Source: Microbacterium tenebrionis
Lineage (GTDB): Bacteria > Actinomycetota > Actinomycetes > Actinomycetales > Microbacteriaceae
Length of the DNA stretch: 64,000 bases
Reading direction: 5' to 3'
Assembly: GCF_903645325.1 (NCBI RefSeq)
Contig: NZ_CAHJXQ010000004.1
Coordinates: 62,001 to 126,000, forward strand
Shown here: positions 17,108 through 24,226 of the stretch, piece by piece
How the letters are laid out: each line of letters starts with the position of its first letter
How positions within the stretch are numbered: position 1 is the first letter of the stretch
Made by a program: the position numbers and the translations under genes
The notes under the pieces: model-generated
Told to the model about the DNA's origin: nothing
The model's input: only the letters and a program-made list of their open reading frames with translations
Database searches by the model: none

Positions 17108-17520
17108 TCCCGAGCCCGCAGACCGTGCGTGTCGCCCGGGACGATATCACCCGTGAGGCGGAAGTGACGTGGAGTTTCGACGACGTTGCGTGGACGGTGG
17201 AGATCCGGTCAGCCGGGTTCGGCGCGGAAGTGGCGCGCGCCGATGATGCGTTCGAGGCCCTGTGCCGTATTCGCGAGAAACTCGAGCCCTACGGCTGGCG
17301 CATCGGCGTGGCCGGGGCGCTCCCGAACGTCTGGCCGAGCGGAATGGCCCGCGATCAAGGCGGCGGACTCCGCGCCTACCGGCTCTCGATCCGCGGTGGG
17401 GAGGACCTCGTCGACACGTTCGAACCGGTGGACCCCTCGTCGACGGTCACGCTTGCCGAGCAGCGGGCCGAGGTCGATCGACTGCACGAGCAGGCGCGAC
17501 AGCACGCACGCCGGCCATGA
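17104..17520 (+). CDS. Conserved hypothetical protein, second candidate immunity factor of cassette 1
   Basis: The 138-residue soluble protein overlaps the preceding gene by ATGA. It has a beta-strand-rich first half (AEVTWSFDDVAWTVEIRSAG), then DAFEALCRIREKLEPYGWRI and a conserved-looking PSGMARDQGGGLRAYRLS block; the C-terminus is a charged helix. I recall similar PSGMARD-containing small proteins beside actinobacterial polymorphic toxins, but I know no defined function. There is no signal peptide or membrane segment. As the last gene of cassette 1 it could neutralise the ADP-ribosyltransferase. Confidence 0.6.
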   Translation: MIPSPQTVRVARDDITREAEVTWSFDDVAWTVEIRSAGFGAEVARADDAFEALCRIREKLEPYGWRIGVAGALPNVWPSGMARDQGGGLRAYRLSIRGGEDLVDTFEPVDPSSTVTLAEQRAEVDRLHEQARQHARRP

Positions 17521-17590
17521 ACCCGACGCGTAACTGATCACCTGACCGCGCCGGAGAGCATCCGAAGCCCCTAGGGATGGGCTGATCTCA

Positions 17591-17620
17591 CCATCGCGCG
17601 AGGCGCGGCTCTCTTAGTAG
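17591..17620 (+). promoter_or_regulatory. Putative promoter of toxin cassette 2
   Basis: CCATCG (17591-17596) is followed 18 bases later by TAGTAG (17615-17620), then GGAGG and the GTG start at 17643. The layout matches the regions before 15226 and 19104; the hexamer is a poor match to a consensus -10. Confidence 0.25.
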
Positions 17621-17642
17621 CGTCTCCGACGGAGGTGCCGAC

Positions 17643-18350
17643 GTGGGAATGATGCTGCCGAACGAGCTGATCTGGGTCATGGACAAGCTCGGCCTGGAAT
17701 GGCCCGATATCGATGAGGACGAGGTCCGGAAGGCCGCGCAGCTGGTGCGCACCTATCGCGACGACATGGAGACGCTCGTCCAGGCGGCCGATCGCCGTAT
17801 CAACGGCGACATCGCCGCGTCGATGAGAGGGAACATCGGCACCGGCCACGTCGCCGCGTGGAACCGCAACCGATCCGAGAACGTTCAGCAGCTGCTCGAC
17901 ATCCTGGGCCCGGCGTCGACGGGGATCGACGTCGCCGCAGACATCGTCCTCGCGCTCAAGATCAAGGTGATCGTCGAGGTCACGCTCACGCTCGCCCAGC
18001 TCATCCCCCTTCTCGCCGCCGGGCCGTTCGGCGCCGGCGGGGCCGCCCTTCTGATCCTGGCTCGCAAGAAGCTGTTCTCGATGGCGATGGAGGCCACTGT
18101 GGAGCAGGTGATCAATCAGGTGCTGCCGCTCGCGCTCGACCCCCTGGCCGAGCAGGTGCCGGGGCTCGTGCTCCGGCTGCTCGAGGCCCCGGTCGTTGCA
18201 GAGAACCTCGGCGACGTCGACGAGTTCTACGCCGACCTCCAGGCGCTCGATCAGGCCGCGGACGACATGGACGGCGTCGCGACGGACGTCGAGGACCTCA
18301 CCGACCGCCTTCTCGCCGACCTCGCCAACCTGCAGATCTCAGGAGACTGA
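17643..18350 (+). CDS. CpnT-N-terminal-like carrier protein, cassette 2
   Basis: Start GTG 17643 follows GGAGG by seven bases. The product is again 235 residues and opens MGMMLPNELIWVMDKLGLEW with PDIDEDEV, but it is clearly more divergent than the two flanking paralogues: AAWNRNRSENVQQLLDI replaces SAWNTNRS, and the hydrophobic centre (LTLAQLIPLLAAGPFGAGGA) differs. The C-terminal end DLLADLANLQISGD-like helix is amphipathic. Two bases separate its stop from the GTG of the partner gene, which has AGGAGA inside this gene's end. Role as secretion module is inferred as for 15226. Confidence 0.83.
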   Translation: MGMMLPNELIWVMDKLGLEWPDIDEDEVRKAAQLVRTYRDDMETLVQAADRRINGDIAASMRGNIGTGHVAAWNRNRSENVQQLLDILGPASTGIDVAADIVLALKIKVIVEVTLTLAQLIPLLAAGPFGAGGAALLILARKKLFSMAMEATVEQVINQVLPLALDPLAEQVPGLVLRLLEAPVVAENLGDVDEFYADLQALDQAADDMDGVATDVEDLTDRLLADLANLQISGD

Positions 18351-18352
18351 CC

Positions 18353-19015
18353 GTGCAACTGAAGAAGCTGATGAAGGACCTCGTCGATGCCGTCGACGGA
18401 GCAGGGCGCGAGTTCAAGACCGGATTCTCCGGCGCTTTCCGCAAGCGCGGCGGCCGGCACCGTGCCGATGCAGATCGCGTGCGGCGGACCGATCGCGACG
18501 GGGCCGACAGCGTGCCCACGCATCGCGACGGGGCCGACAGGGTGCCCACGCATCGTGCCGAGAAGCCGACATCGCACGCGAAGAAGTACGACATCCTCAC
18601 GGACGTCTCCCGAGGCATCGAGACGCACGGACATGTGCCCCGTCACGCCAAGCCGGACTACAACCTCATGCAGGACCTCGGCCGGTCCGTGGGCAAGAGC
18701 ATCCGCGACATCCCTGGAGACATCGTCGACGAGGTCAAGGGCGTGCCGAAGAAGGTGCCGGGTCAGCTCGTCGAGGAACTCTACGAGGATGCCATCGGGC
18801 AGGACAGCCCCGACAAGTACGGCCGGCAGGGCGGCGACATGCGCTTCCTCGCGCCGGCGAGCGAGGCGAGCGACCTGAGCGGACTCGGCCAGGGCGACCT
18901 CGAGACCCGATTCGGGATGAGATCAGGTGCCCTGGACGGCGCCACCATCGAGATCGAGGAGATCCCGGACTCGCGCTTCGTCAGCGTGAAGATCGACTAC
19001 CCGGGGCGCGACTGA
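18353..19015 (+). CDS. Unrecognised partner protein of cassette 2 with internal tandem repeat
   Basis: GTG at 18353 with AGGAGA seven bases upstream gives 220 residues. The N-terminus (LMKDLVDAVDGAGREFKTGF) loosely resembles the N-terminal helices of the other two partners. Residues about 47-67 contain two copies of RDGADxVPTH encoded by a 30-bp tandem repeat. A basic, Pro-containing middle (IRDIPGDIVDEVKGVPKKVP) precedes a C-terminal region of about 85 residues (QGDLETRFGMRSGALDGA, FVSVKIDYPGRD) that I cannot assign. No gene lies between it and cassette 3, so no cognate immunity gene is present. It could be a non-toxic secreted protein, a decayed toxin or a toxin neutralised by a gene elsewhere. 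Confidence 0.65.
   Translation: MQLKKLMKDLVDAVDGAGREFKTGFSGAFRKRGGRHRADADRVRRTDRDGADSVPTHRDGADRVPTHRAEKPTSHAKKYDILTDVSRGIETHGHVPRHAKPDYNLMQDLGRSVGKSIRDIPGDIVDEVKGVPKKVPGQLVEELYEDAIGQDSPDKYGRQGGDMRFLAPASEASDLSGLGQGDLETRFGMRSGALDGATIEIEEIPDSRFVSVKIDYPGRD
18493..18552 (+). repeat. Two-copy 30-bp in-frame tandem repeat
   Basis: Units 18493-18522 and 18523-18552 differ at one position (C at 18511, G at 18541). Each encodes ten residues of the unrecognised cassette 2 protein. The period is a multiple of three, so copy number could vary without a frameshift. Confidence 0.85.
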
Positions 19016-19048
19016 AGCATCCGGGCAGATCCACCCGGGAAGCAGTAC

Positions 19049-19080
19049 CCATCGTGTTCTCGATGATCGTTGCTTACAGT
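19049..19080 (+). promoter_or_regulatory. Putative promoter of toxin cassette 3
   Basis: CCATCG (19049-19054) lies 20 bases before TACAGT (19075-19080); AGGAGGGGG and the GTG at 19104 follow. It is the third instance of the element shared by the cassettes. Confidence 0.3.
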
Positions 19081-19103
19081 CGTCTGCAGGAGGGGGTGCC
19101 ACC

Positions 19104-19811
19104 GTGGGAATGATGTTGCCGAATGAGCTGATATGGGTGATGGAGAAGCTGGGATTCGACTGGCCGGACATCGATGAGGACGAGGTTCGCAAAGGCGCGA
19201 CGCTGGTCCGCGATCTCGGGACCGATCTGGAATCGGTCGTCCAGGCGGTCGATCGGAAGATGAACGGCGACCTGGGCGTCGCGATGCGAGGACAGACCGG
19301 ACCCGCGACACTGAGCGCCTGGAACACCAATCGTTCGCAGAACCTGCAGAAGCTGATCGACATCATGCCGCCCGCGGCGACGGCGATGGATGTGGGCGCG
19401 GAAGTGATCCTCGGGTTGAAGATGAAGGTGATCTTCGACGTCACGACGACGATGATCGCCCTGGTCGGGATGCTGACGAACCCGATCACCGCCGTGGGTG
19501 CCGGCCCCATGCTGCTCATCAAGAAGAAGCTCCTGAACGCGGCGGTGGACATCGTGGTGGAGCAGCTGATCGAACAGCTCGCGCCGATGGTGATCGAGCC
19601 GATGTCCGAGCATCTGCCGGCGGTCATCGACGCGATCCTGGACGCGCCGATGACAGAGAGCGCGGTCGGCGACACCGATGAGTTCTACGCTGACCTGCAG
19701 GCCCTTGAGGATGCGCAGACGGACATGAAGCTTCACGGCACCGACATCTCGACGCTGACATCGAACTTCTTCACGGAGTTCTCCGCCCTCGACTTCGGAG
19801 GAGACGACTGA
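19104..19811 (+). CDS. CpnT-N-terminal-like carrier protein, cassette 3
   Basis: Start GTG 19104 has AGGAGGGGG about eight bases upstream. The 235-residue protein is a close paralogue of 15226 (about 86% identical by manual comparison), with long identical blocks such as MIALVGMLTNPIT and GPMLLIKKKLLNAAVDI. Differences concentrate in the helices after residue 150 and at the very C-terminus (DFGGDD versus DFGGDA). Its stop TGA shares its final A with the ATG of the nuclease gene, so synthesis is coupled one-to-one. The near identity with cassette 1 despite unrelated toxins suggests duplication or recombination around a constant module. Confidence 0.85.
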   Translation: MGMMLPNELIWVMEKLGFDWPDIDEDEVRKGATLVRDLGTDLESVVQAVDRKMNGDLGVAMRGQTGPATLSAWNTNRSQNLQKLIDIMPPAATAMDVGAEVILGLKMKVIFDVTTTMIALVGMLTNPITAVGAGPMLLIKKKLLNAAVDIVVEQLIEQLAPMVIEPMSEHLPAVIDAILDAPMTESAVGDTDEFYADLQALEDAQTDMKLHGTDISTLTSNFFTEFSALDFGGDD

Positions 19812-20431
19812 TGAGCAAGGCCGCACGCGAGGTCATGCGCAAGGTGAAGAACTCGGTTGACGACGCCGGTGGCGACCTCAATCTCAGGCTCGCCCAGCTC
19901 ACCGACCGGATCAACGAGCACCTCGACAGTGTCGTGAAGAAGGTGCGCGACACGGACAACTTCGACAGCATCGACACGACGCGAGGCAGGAACTCCAAGA
20001 CGACGCACTTCGATCCGGAGAACCGGCGGCCGGTGCAGGAGAACGGCACCATCCTCGACGACTTCGGCAGCAGTGACCGCGGCGACAACGCGACGGCGAT
20101 CGGGCAGCTCGGTCGGGACGGCGACGACGGCGGTCACCTCGGCGCTCATCGCTTCTACGGAGACACGCCCGACGAGGGAATCGTGCCGCAGGCCGCGAAC
20201 CTCAATCGGGGGGCCTGGAAGAAGATGGAGAATGAGTGGGCTGACTGGGCGGCGGAGGGCTGCCGGGTCGACTACCGCATCGCCATCGACCCTCCGGGCG
20301 CCGTGCGGCCTGATAGGTTTCAGGTGGCGTACGTGGTGTCGGATCCTTCGACCGGCGAGATTCTCGAGACGCGCAGCCCGTCCTTCGATAACATCACCGG
20401 CGAGATATTCCACCGCATCAACCAGCGCTGA
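19811..20431 (+). CDS. Endonuclease_NS_2-type DNA/RNA non-specific nuclease toxin
   Basis: The 206-residue protein starts with a helical segment (about 1-50: NLRLAQLTDRINEHLDSVVK) clearly related to that of the ADP-ribosyltransferase (NVRLPELTRRLDDHFEDVKQ). The nuclease domain spans about 95-205: DGDDGGHLGAHRF with catalytic-type His 109, IVPQAANLNRGAWKKMEN with the metal-binding-type Asn 132 and ENEW. This matches the NS_2 nuclease domain found at the C-terminus of Bacillus YeeF-type LXG toxins. No signal peptide is seen. The ATG overlaps the carrier stop by one base, and an immunity-like gene follows 20 bases downstream. Degradation of nucleic acid in rival cells is inferred. Confidence 0.85.
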   Translation: MSKAAREVMRKVKNSVDDAGGDLNLRLAQLTDRINEHLDSVVKKVRDTDNFDSIDTTRGRNSKTTHFDPENRRPVQENGTILDDFGSSDRGDNATAIGQLGRDGDDGGHLGAHRFYGDTPDEGIVPQAANLNRGAWKKMENEWADWAAEGCRVDYRIAIDPPGAVRPDRFQVAYVVSDPSTGEILETRSPSFDNITGEIFHRINQR

Positions 20432-20451
20432 ACCTCGTCGAAAGGAATCTC

Positions 20452-20841
20452 GTGTCAGAGAACGTGACCGCCGATCTTCTCCACGCCCTGGTGGACCACA
20501 TGGATGGACCGGACATCGACCGGGAGGGCTGGGCATCCTTGGCGATGATCCTCGAGTTCCCCGACGGGGCGTTCAACGAGGCGCACGGCTACCTCTACTC
20601 CCCGGATGGCACGATCTCCGCGGTGGCTGCGGACGCCTGGGCGGTCAAGCCGGCAGTGGACGCGTACATGGGAAGCTACTTCAAGGACGGCGACGCGTTG
20701 CCCGTGCAGGTGCTCGTGCAGCTCGACCGCACGAACGGGAAGTACAACGTGACGTTCGAGGACACCGATGAGACGCGGTGGAAGATGACCCCGCGGAACC
20801 GCAAGGTGTTCCGCGAGGAGCTCCGGCCGACGTTCGACTGA
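20452..20841 (+). CDS. YezG/DUF600-like immunity protein for the nuclease
   Basis: GTG 20452 follows AAAGGA and yields 129 acidic residues. Features fit the YezG-type immunity family: a helical start, a YLYSPDGTISAVAADAW segment, DALPVQVLVQLDRTNGKYNV and the closing FEDTDETRWKMTP with a charged tail. In Bacillus, YezG neutralises YeeF, whose toxin domain is of the same NS_2 nuclease class as the gene upstream; the pairing therefore supports both assignments. No membrane segment is present, so it would act in the cytoplasm. Family assignment is by pattern recognition and would need a profile search. Confidence 0.65.
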   Translation: MSENVTADLLHALVDHMDGPDIDREGWASLAMILEFPDGAFNEAHGYLYSPDGTISAVAADAWAVKPAVDAYMGSYFKDGDALPVQVLVQLDRTNGKYNVTFEDTDETRWKMTPRNRKVFREELRPTFD

Positions 20842-20927
20842 CGGCCGCCGCCCTCCTGCGCTCGAACCGGGCCTGGCGCGCATTCGGCCCTTCGCATGGC
20901 AAGATGTTCGCCGAGGGGGTTCGATAC

Positions 20928-21710
20928 GTGACTGAGCTGAAGCCTGCCGCGACGGTTGAAGGGGGTGCCCAGGCGAAAGGCGTGAACGGCGCTGCGCCAT
21001 TGCGTCTCGAGTTCGCGGGGGAGTGGCACGAGCTGCCCTCGGACCAGCCGTTCATCATCGGCCGCGAGGGCGACCTCGAGATCGACGACAACCCGTACCT
21101 GCACCGGCACTTCCTCGAGCTTCAGCATCATGACGGCCTGTGGTGGCTGGCCAATGTCGGAGTGCGTCTGGCCGCGACGGTCTCCAGCGCGGGAGGCGCT
21201 GTGCAGTCGTGGCTGTCGCCCGGCGCGCGCATGCCGCTCGTGTTCGAGCGCAACGTCATCGTGTTCACGGCAGGGCCGGTCACCTACGAGCTCAGTCTGC
21301 ACACCGAAGAGGCGCCCTACGAGGTTTCCAGTCAGGTCGAGGCGTCGATGAGCGGCGAGACGACGGTGATGCCCGTGAGCTTCACCACCATGCAGAAGCA
21401 GCTGATCGTCGCCCTCGCCGAACCCATGCTGCGCCGGGAGGGCGTCAGCATGAATGAGCTGCCGTCGTCGAGCGACGCAGCGGGGCGCCTCGGCTGGAGC
21501 ATGAGCAAGTTCAACCGCAAGCTCGACAACGTCTGCGACAAGCTCGACCGCATGGGCGTGCAGGGGCTGCGCGGGGGACCGGGCAAGCTCGCCACCAACC
21601 GTCGCGCTCGCCTCGTCGAGTACGCCGTCACCTCGCAGGTCGTCACCCGTGCCGATCTGCCGCTCCTCGACGACGAGGCGCTGCGGAATCAGAGCGACGC
21701 GGACGACTGA
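20928..21710 (+). CDS. FHA-like domain protein with C-terminal winged-helix-like domain
   Basis: GTG 20928 is chosen because GAGGGGGT sits eight to nine bases upstream; ATG 20904 is an alternative. The 260-residue protein has an N-terminal FHA-like domain (about 22-110: FIIGREGDLEIDDNPYLHRH, WLANVG) in which the usual S-x-x-H is YLHRH and the N-G loop is weak, so phosphothreonine binding is uncertain. The C-terminal half (about 145-260) has helices typical of a DNA-binding fold (MQKQLIVALAEPMLRREG, GWSMSKFNRKLDNVCDKLD). It ends the secretion locus and could couple kinase activity to cassette transcription; this is inference. Confidence 0.65.
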   Translation: MTELKPAATVEGGAQAKGVNGAAPLRLEFAGEWHELPSDQPFIIGREGDLEIDDNPYLHRHFLELQHHDGLWWLANVGVRLAATVSSAGGAVQSWLSPGARMPLVFERNVIVFTAGPVTYELSLHTEEAPYEVSSQVEASMSGETTVMPVSFTTMQKQLIVALAEPMLRREGVSMNELPSSSDAAGRLGWSMSKFNRKLDNVCDKLDRMGVQGLRGGPGKLATNRRARLVEYAVTSQVVTRADLPLLDDEALRNQSDADD

Positions 21711-21720
21711 GTCGCAAGCG

Positions 21721-22167
21721 TCAGCGCGCGGCGTCGGCGAGGTGCCGGGCGTGATGCCCGAGCACCTTGACCATGATCCCGCGGCTGCGCAGAGCCGCGG
21801 CGGTGCGGGTCTCCTCGTCGCGGTCGCGCCCGAGAGCGTGCACGTTCGCGACGACGAGCACATCTCCGCGCCGCAGGGTGTCGAGCAGGCGCCGGACGCG
21901 GTCCTCCCACGACTCGAGGATGTCGGGCGCCGGATGCCGGAACCCCTCGATCGGCACGCCGAAGCGCGTGAGGTCCTCGCGCTGCTCGGTGACCGACGGC
22001 ATCCCGTCGCGGGCTACGACGAGCCCCACCAGGCGCGCGCCCTCCGGGCGGGCCGACCACCAGTCGTGGTCGAGGTTCGCCAGGCACTTCGGACAGTCGG
22101 CTGCCGCGTGCGGCAGGTGCAGCGGACTCGTCAGCGCGGCATCCATCGTCTCGTTCACGTCGTTCAT
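21721..22167 (-). CDS. Degenerate serine-recombinase (resolvase)-like protein
   Basis: The start at 22167 is supported by GGAGG seven bases upstream on the minus strand. The 148-residue protein has a short Cys-containing N-terminal part (PKCLANLDHDWW) and a resolvase-like core: VGLVVARDGMPSVTEQ, LDTLRRGDVLVVANVHALGR and TAAALRSRGIMVKVLGH. The family's catalytic segment (Y-x-R-V-S) is replaced by VVARDGM and no DNA-binding helix-turn-helix follows, so it is probably not an active recombinase. Similar short proteins are common in Microbacteriaceae. It lies 10 bases from the converging FHA gene at the edge of the T7SS locus. Confidence 0.6.
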   Translation of the reverse strand: MNDVNETMDAALTSPLHLPHAAADCPKCLANLDHDWWSARPEGARLVGLVVARDGMPSVTEQREDLTRFGVPIEGFRHPAPDILESWEDRVRRLLDTLRRGDVLVVANVHALGRDRDEETRTAAALRSRGIMVKVLGHHARHLADAAR

Positions 22168-22208
22168 CCCCGAACCTCCGGCATCCATTCTGCCCTGACC
22201 CGGTGACA

Positions 22209-23198
22209 TCACAGCACGCCGAGCGCGCGCACCGCGTCGCGCTCGGCGACCAGCTCCGCGACGGACGCGTCGATCCGCCCGCGGGCCCATGCGCTCAGCT
22301 CCAGCCCCTCGACGATCTGCCAGCGGCCGTCGACCGAGCGCACCGGGAACGAGGAGACGAGGCCGGCGGGCACACCGTACTCGCCGTTCGAGACGACACC
22401 GGCGCTCGTCCAGTCGTCCGTGCCGTGCACCCAGTCGCGCGCGTGCTCGATGGTCGCGTTCGCGGCGGATGCCACGGACGACGACCCGCGCACCTCGATG
22501 ATCTCCGCACCGCGCTTCGCGACCCGGGGGATGAAGGTCTGCTCCAGCCATGCCTCGACGTCGTCGACGCGCTCGGCGAGAGCCTCGAGCACGGGGCGGC
22601 CGTCGACCGTCGCATGCGTCACGTCGGGGAACTGCGTGGCCGAGTGATTGCCCCAGATCGGCACGCGCCGGATGGCTGACACCGGAGCATCCAGTGCGGC
22701 GGCGAGCTGCGCGCGGGCGCGGTTCTCGTCGAGGCGGGTGAGCGCGGTGAAGCGCTCCGCGGGGATGCCGTCGGCGGCTGCCGCGGCGATCAGCGCGTTC
22801 GTGTTGGCGGGGTTGCCCACCACGGTCACGCGCACGTCGGATGCCGCGGATCCGGCGATCGCGGCCCCCTGCGGGCCGAAGATCCCGGCGTTGGCGGCGA
22901 GGAGGTCCGCGCGCTCCATGCCGGGGCCGCGCGGGCGGGCGCCGACGAGCAGGGCGAGGTTGCAGCCGTCGAACCCGGTTGCTGCGTCATCGGTCACCTC
23001 GACGCTCTCGAGCAGGTCGAACGCGCAGTCCTGGAGCTCGAGCGCCGCCCCTTCGGCGGCTTTCAGGCCCTGCGGGATCTCGAGCAGTCGCAGCCGCACC
23101 TTCTCGTCCTGTCCGAGCATGTCGCCCGCGGCGATGCGGAACAGCAGCGCGTATCCGATCTGCCCGCCCGCACCCGTGATCGTGATCGTGGTCGCCAT
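22209..23198 (-). CDS. mdh: Malate dehydrogenase
   Basis: The 329-residue enzyme has the length and motifs of the actinobacterial NAD-dependent malate dehydrogenase: [17 protein letters not shown] at the N-terminus (dinucleotide-binding Gly loop), [18 protein letters not shown] with substrate-binding Arg, [19 protein letters not shown] and the catalytic-His segment [12 protein letters not shown]. It interconverts malate and oxaloacetate in the cytoplasm (TCA cycle). The start ATG at 23198 gives the usual N-terminus. The degenerate resolvase gene follows on the same strand after about 40 bases; co-transcription is possible but no functional link is evident. Confidence 0.97.
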   Translation of the reverse strand: MATTITITGAGGQIGYALLFRIAAGDMLGQDEKVRLRLLEIPQGLKAAEGAALELQDCAFDLLESVEVTDDAATGFDGCNLALLVGARPRGPGMERADLLAANAGIFGPQGAAIAGSAASDVRVTVVGNPANTNALIAAAAADGIPAERFTALTRLDENRARAQLAAALDAPVSAIRRVPIWGNHSATQFPDVTHATVDGRPVLEALAERVDDVEAWLEQTFIPRVAKRGAEIIEVRGSSSVASAANATIEHARDWVHGTDDWTSAGVVSNGEYGVPAGLVSSFPVRSVDGRWQIVEGLELSAWARGRIDASVAELVAERDAVRALGVL

Positions 23199-23244
23199 GG
23201 GTATGAGCCTACGTCGGCCGCTGGTGCGGGGGTACCCTCATCCT

Positions 23245-24120
23245 ATGACGTTCAACCCTGACGCCGACATCTCCGGAAACCGCACCCGTCGCCCCGGTCG
23301 CACCGCCGCTATCGCCGGCGGCGGTGCCGGCGTGCTCGGCCTCGTGGCGCTCGTGGTCGCCATGCTCGGCGGTCCCGACCTCACCGGTCTGGTCGGCGGA
23401 GCGTCCGGAGGCGAGCAGCAGCCGGCATCGGGCGGCACGAGCACCCTCGCCGAATGTCAGACCGGCGAGGACGCCAACACGCAGGACGACTGCCGGATGG
23501 CGGGCGCCCAGGTGCTTCTCGACGACTACTGGGCGCAGCGCGTCGACGGGTACATCCCGCCGCAGCTCTACGTGTTCGAAGGGCAGACGACGACGCAGTG
23601 CGGTACGGCATCCAACTCGGTCGGCCCGTTCTACTGCCCGCCCGAGCAGGGCGTCTACATCGACCCCGACTTCTTCCAGATCATGCGGCAGCAGTTCGAT
23701 GCGTCGGCCGGCGAGCTCGCGCAGCTCTACATCGTCGGGCACGAGTGGGGCCACCACATCCAGAACATCACCGGGATCATGCAGGATCACCCGAACAACG
23801 GCTCGGGGCCCGACAGCAACAGCGTCCGCACCGAGCTGCAGGCCGACTGCTACGCCGGGGCGTGGCTGGCCGATGCCGCCTCGCTCACCGACGAGAACGG
23901 TGTCGCGTACCTCGAGACGCCCACCGACGCGCAGCTCAAGGATGCCCTGAACGCCGCGTTCGCCGTCGGTGACGACCACATCCAGGAGCAGGCCGGCTTC
24001 AACAACCCCGAATCCTGGACGCACGGCTCGAGCGAGCAGCGGCAGTATTGGTTCGCGAACGGCTACCAGAACGGTTTGGGCAGCTGCGACACCTTCTCGG
24101 TCGACGGCGCAGACCTCTGA
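23245..24120 (+). CDS. Neutral zinc metallopeptidase (YpfJ/KPN_02809 family), membrane-anchored
   Basis: The 291-residue protein has one N-terminal membrane anchor (about residues 18-42: AAIAGGGAGVLGLVALVVAML), a Gly/Gln linker and an extracytoplasmic peptidase domain. The zincin motif HEWGHH is near residue 170, followed by TELQADCYAGAWLAD, which supplies the third zinc ligand region. Family length is typical. The ATG at 23245 is the first in frame after the divergent mdh start, leaving 46 bases that must hold both promoters. Substrate is unknown for the family. Confidence 0.92.
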   Translation: MTFNPDADISGNRTRRPGRTAAIAGGGAGVLGLVALVVAMLGGPDLTGLVGGASGGEQQPASGGTSTLAECQTGEDANTQDDCRMAGAQVLLDDYWAQRVDGYIPPQLYVFEGQTTTQCGTASNSVGPFYCPPEQGVYIDPDFFQIMRQQFDASAGELAQLYIVGHEWGHHIQNITGIMQDHPNNGSGPDSNSVRTELQADCYAGAWLADAASLTDENGVAYLETPTDAQLKDALNAAFAVGDDHIQEQAGFNNPESWTHGSSEQRQYWFANGYQNGLGSCDTFSVDGADL

Positions 24121-24226
24121 CTCCGGAGCCCCTCCCAGCACTGTGGTTCCGCGGGAGAACGGCCTCTCCACGGTACGGTGAATGAGGCGTCGAGCGCGAC
24201 GCGAGCGTTATCCACGGGGGACGAAC

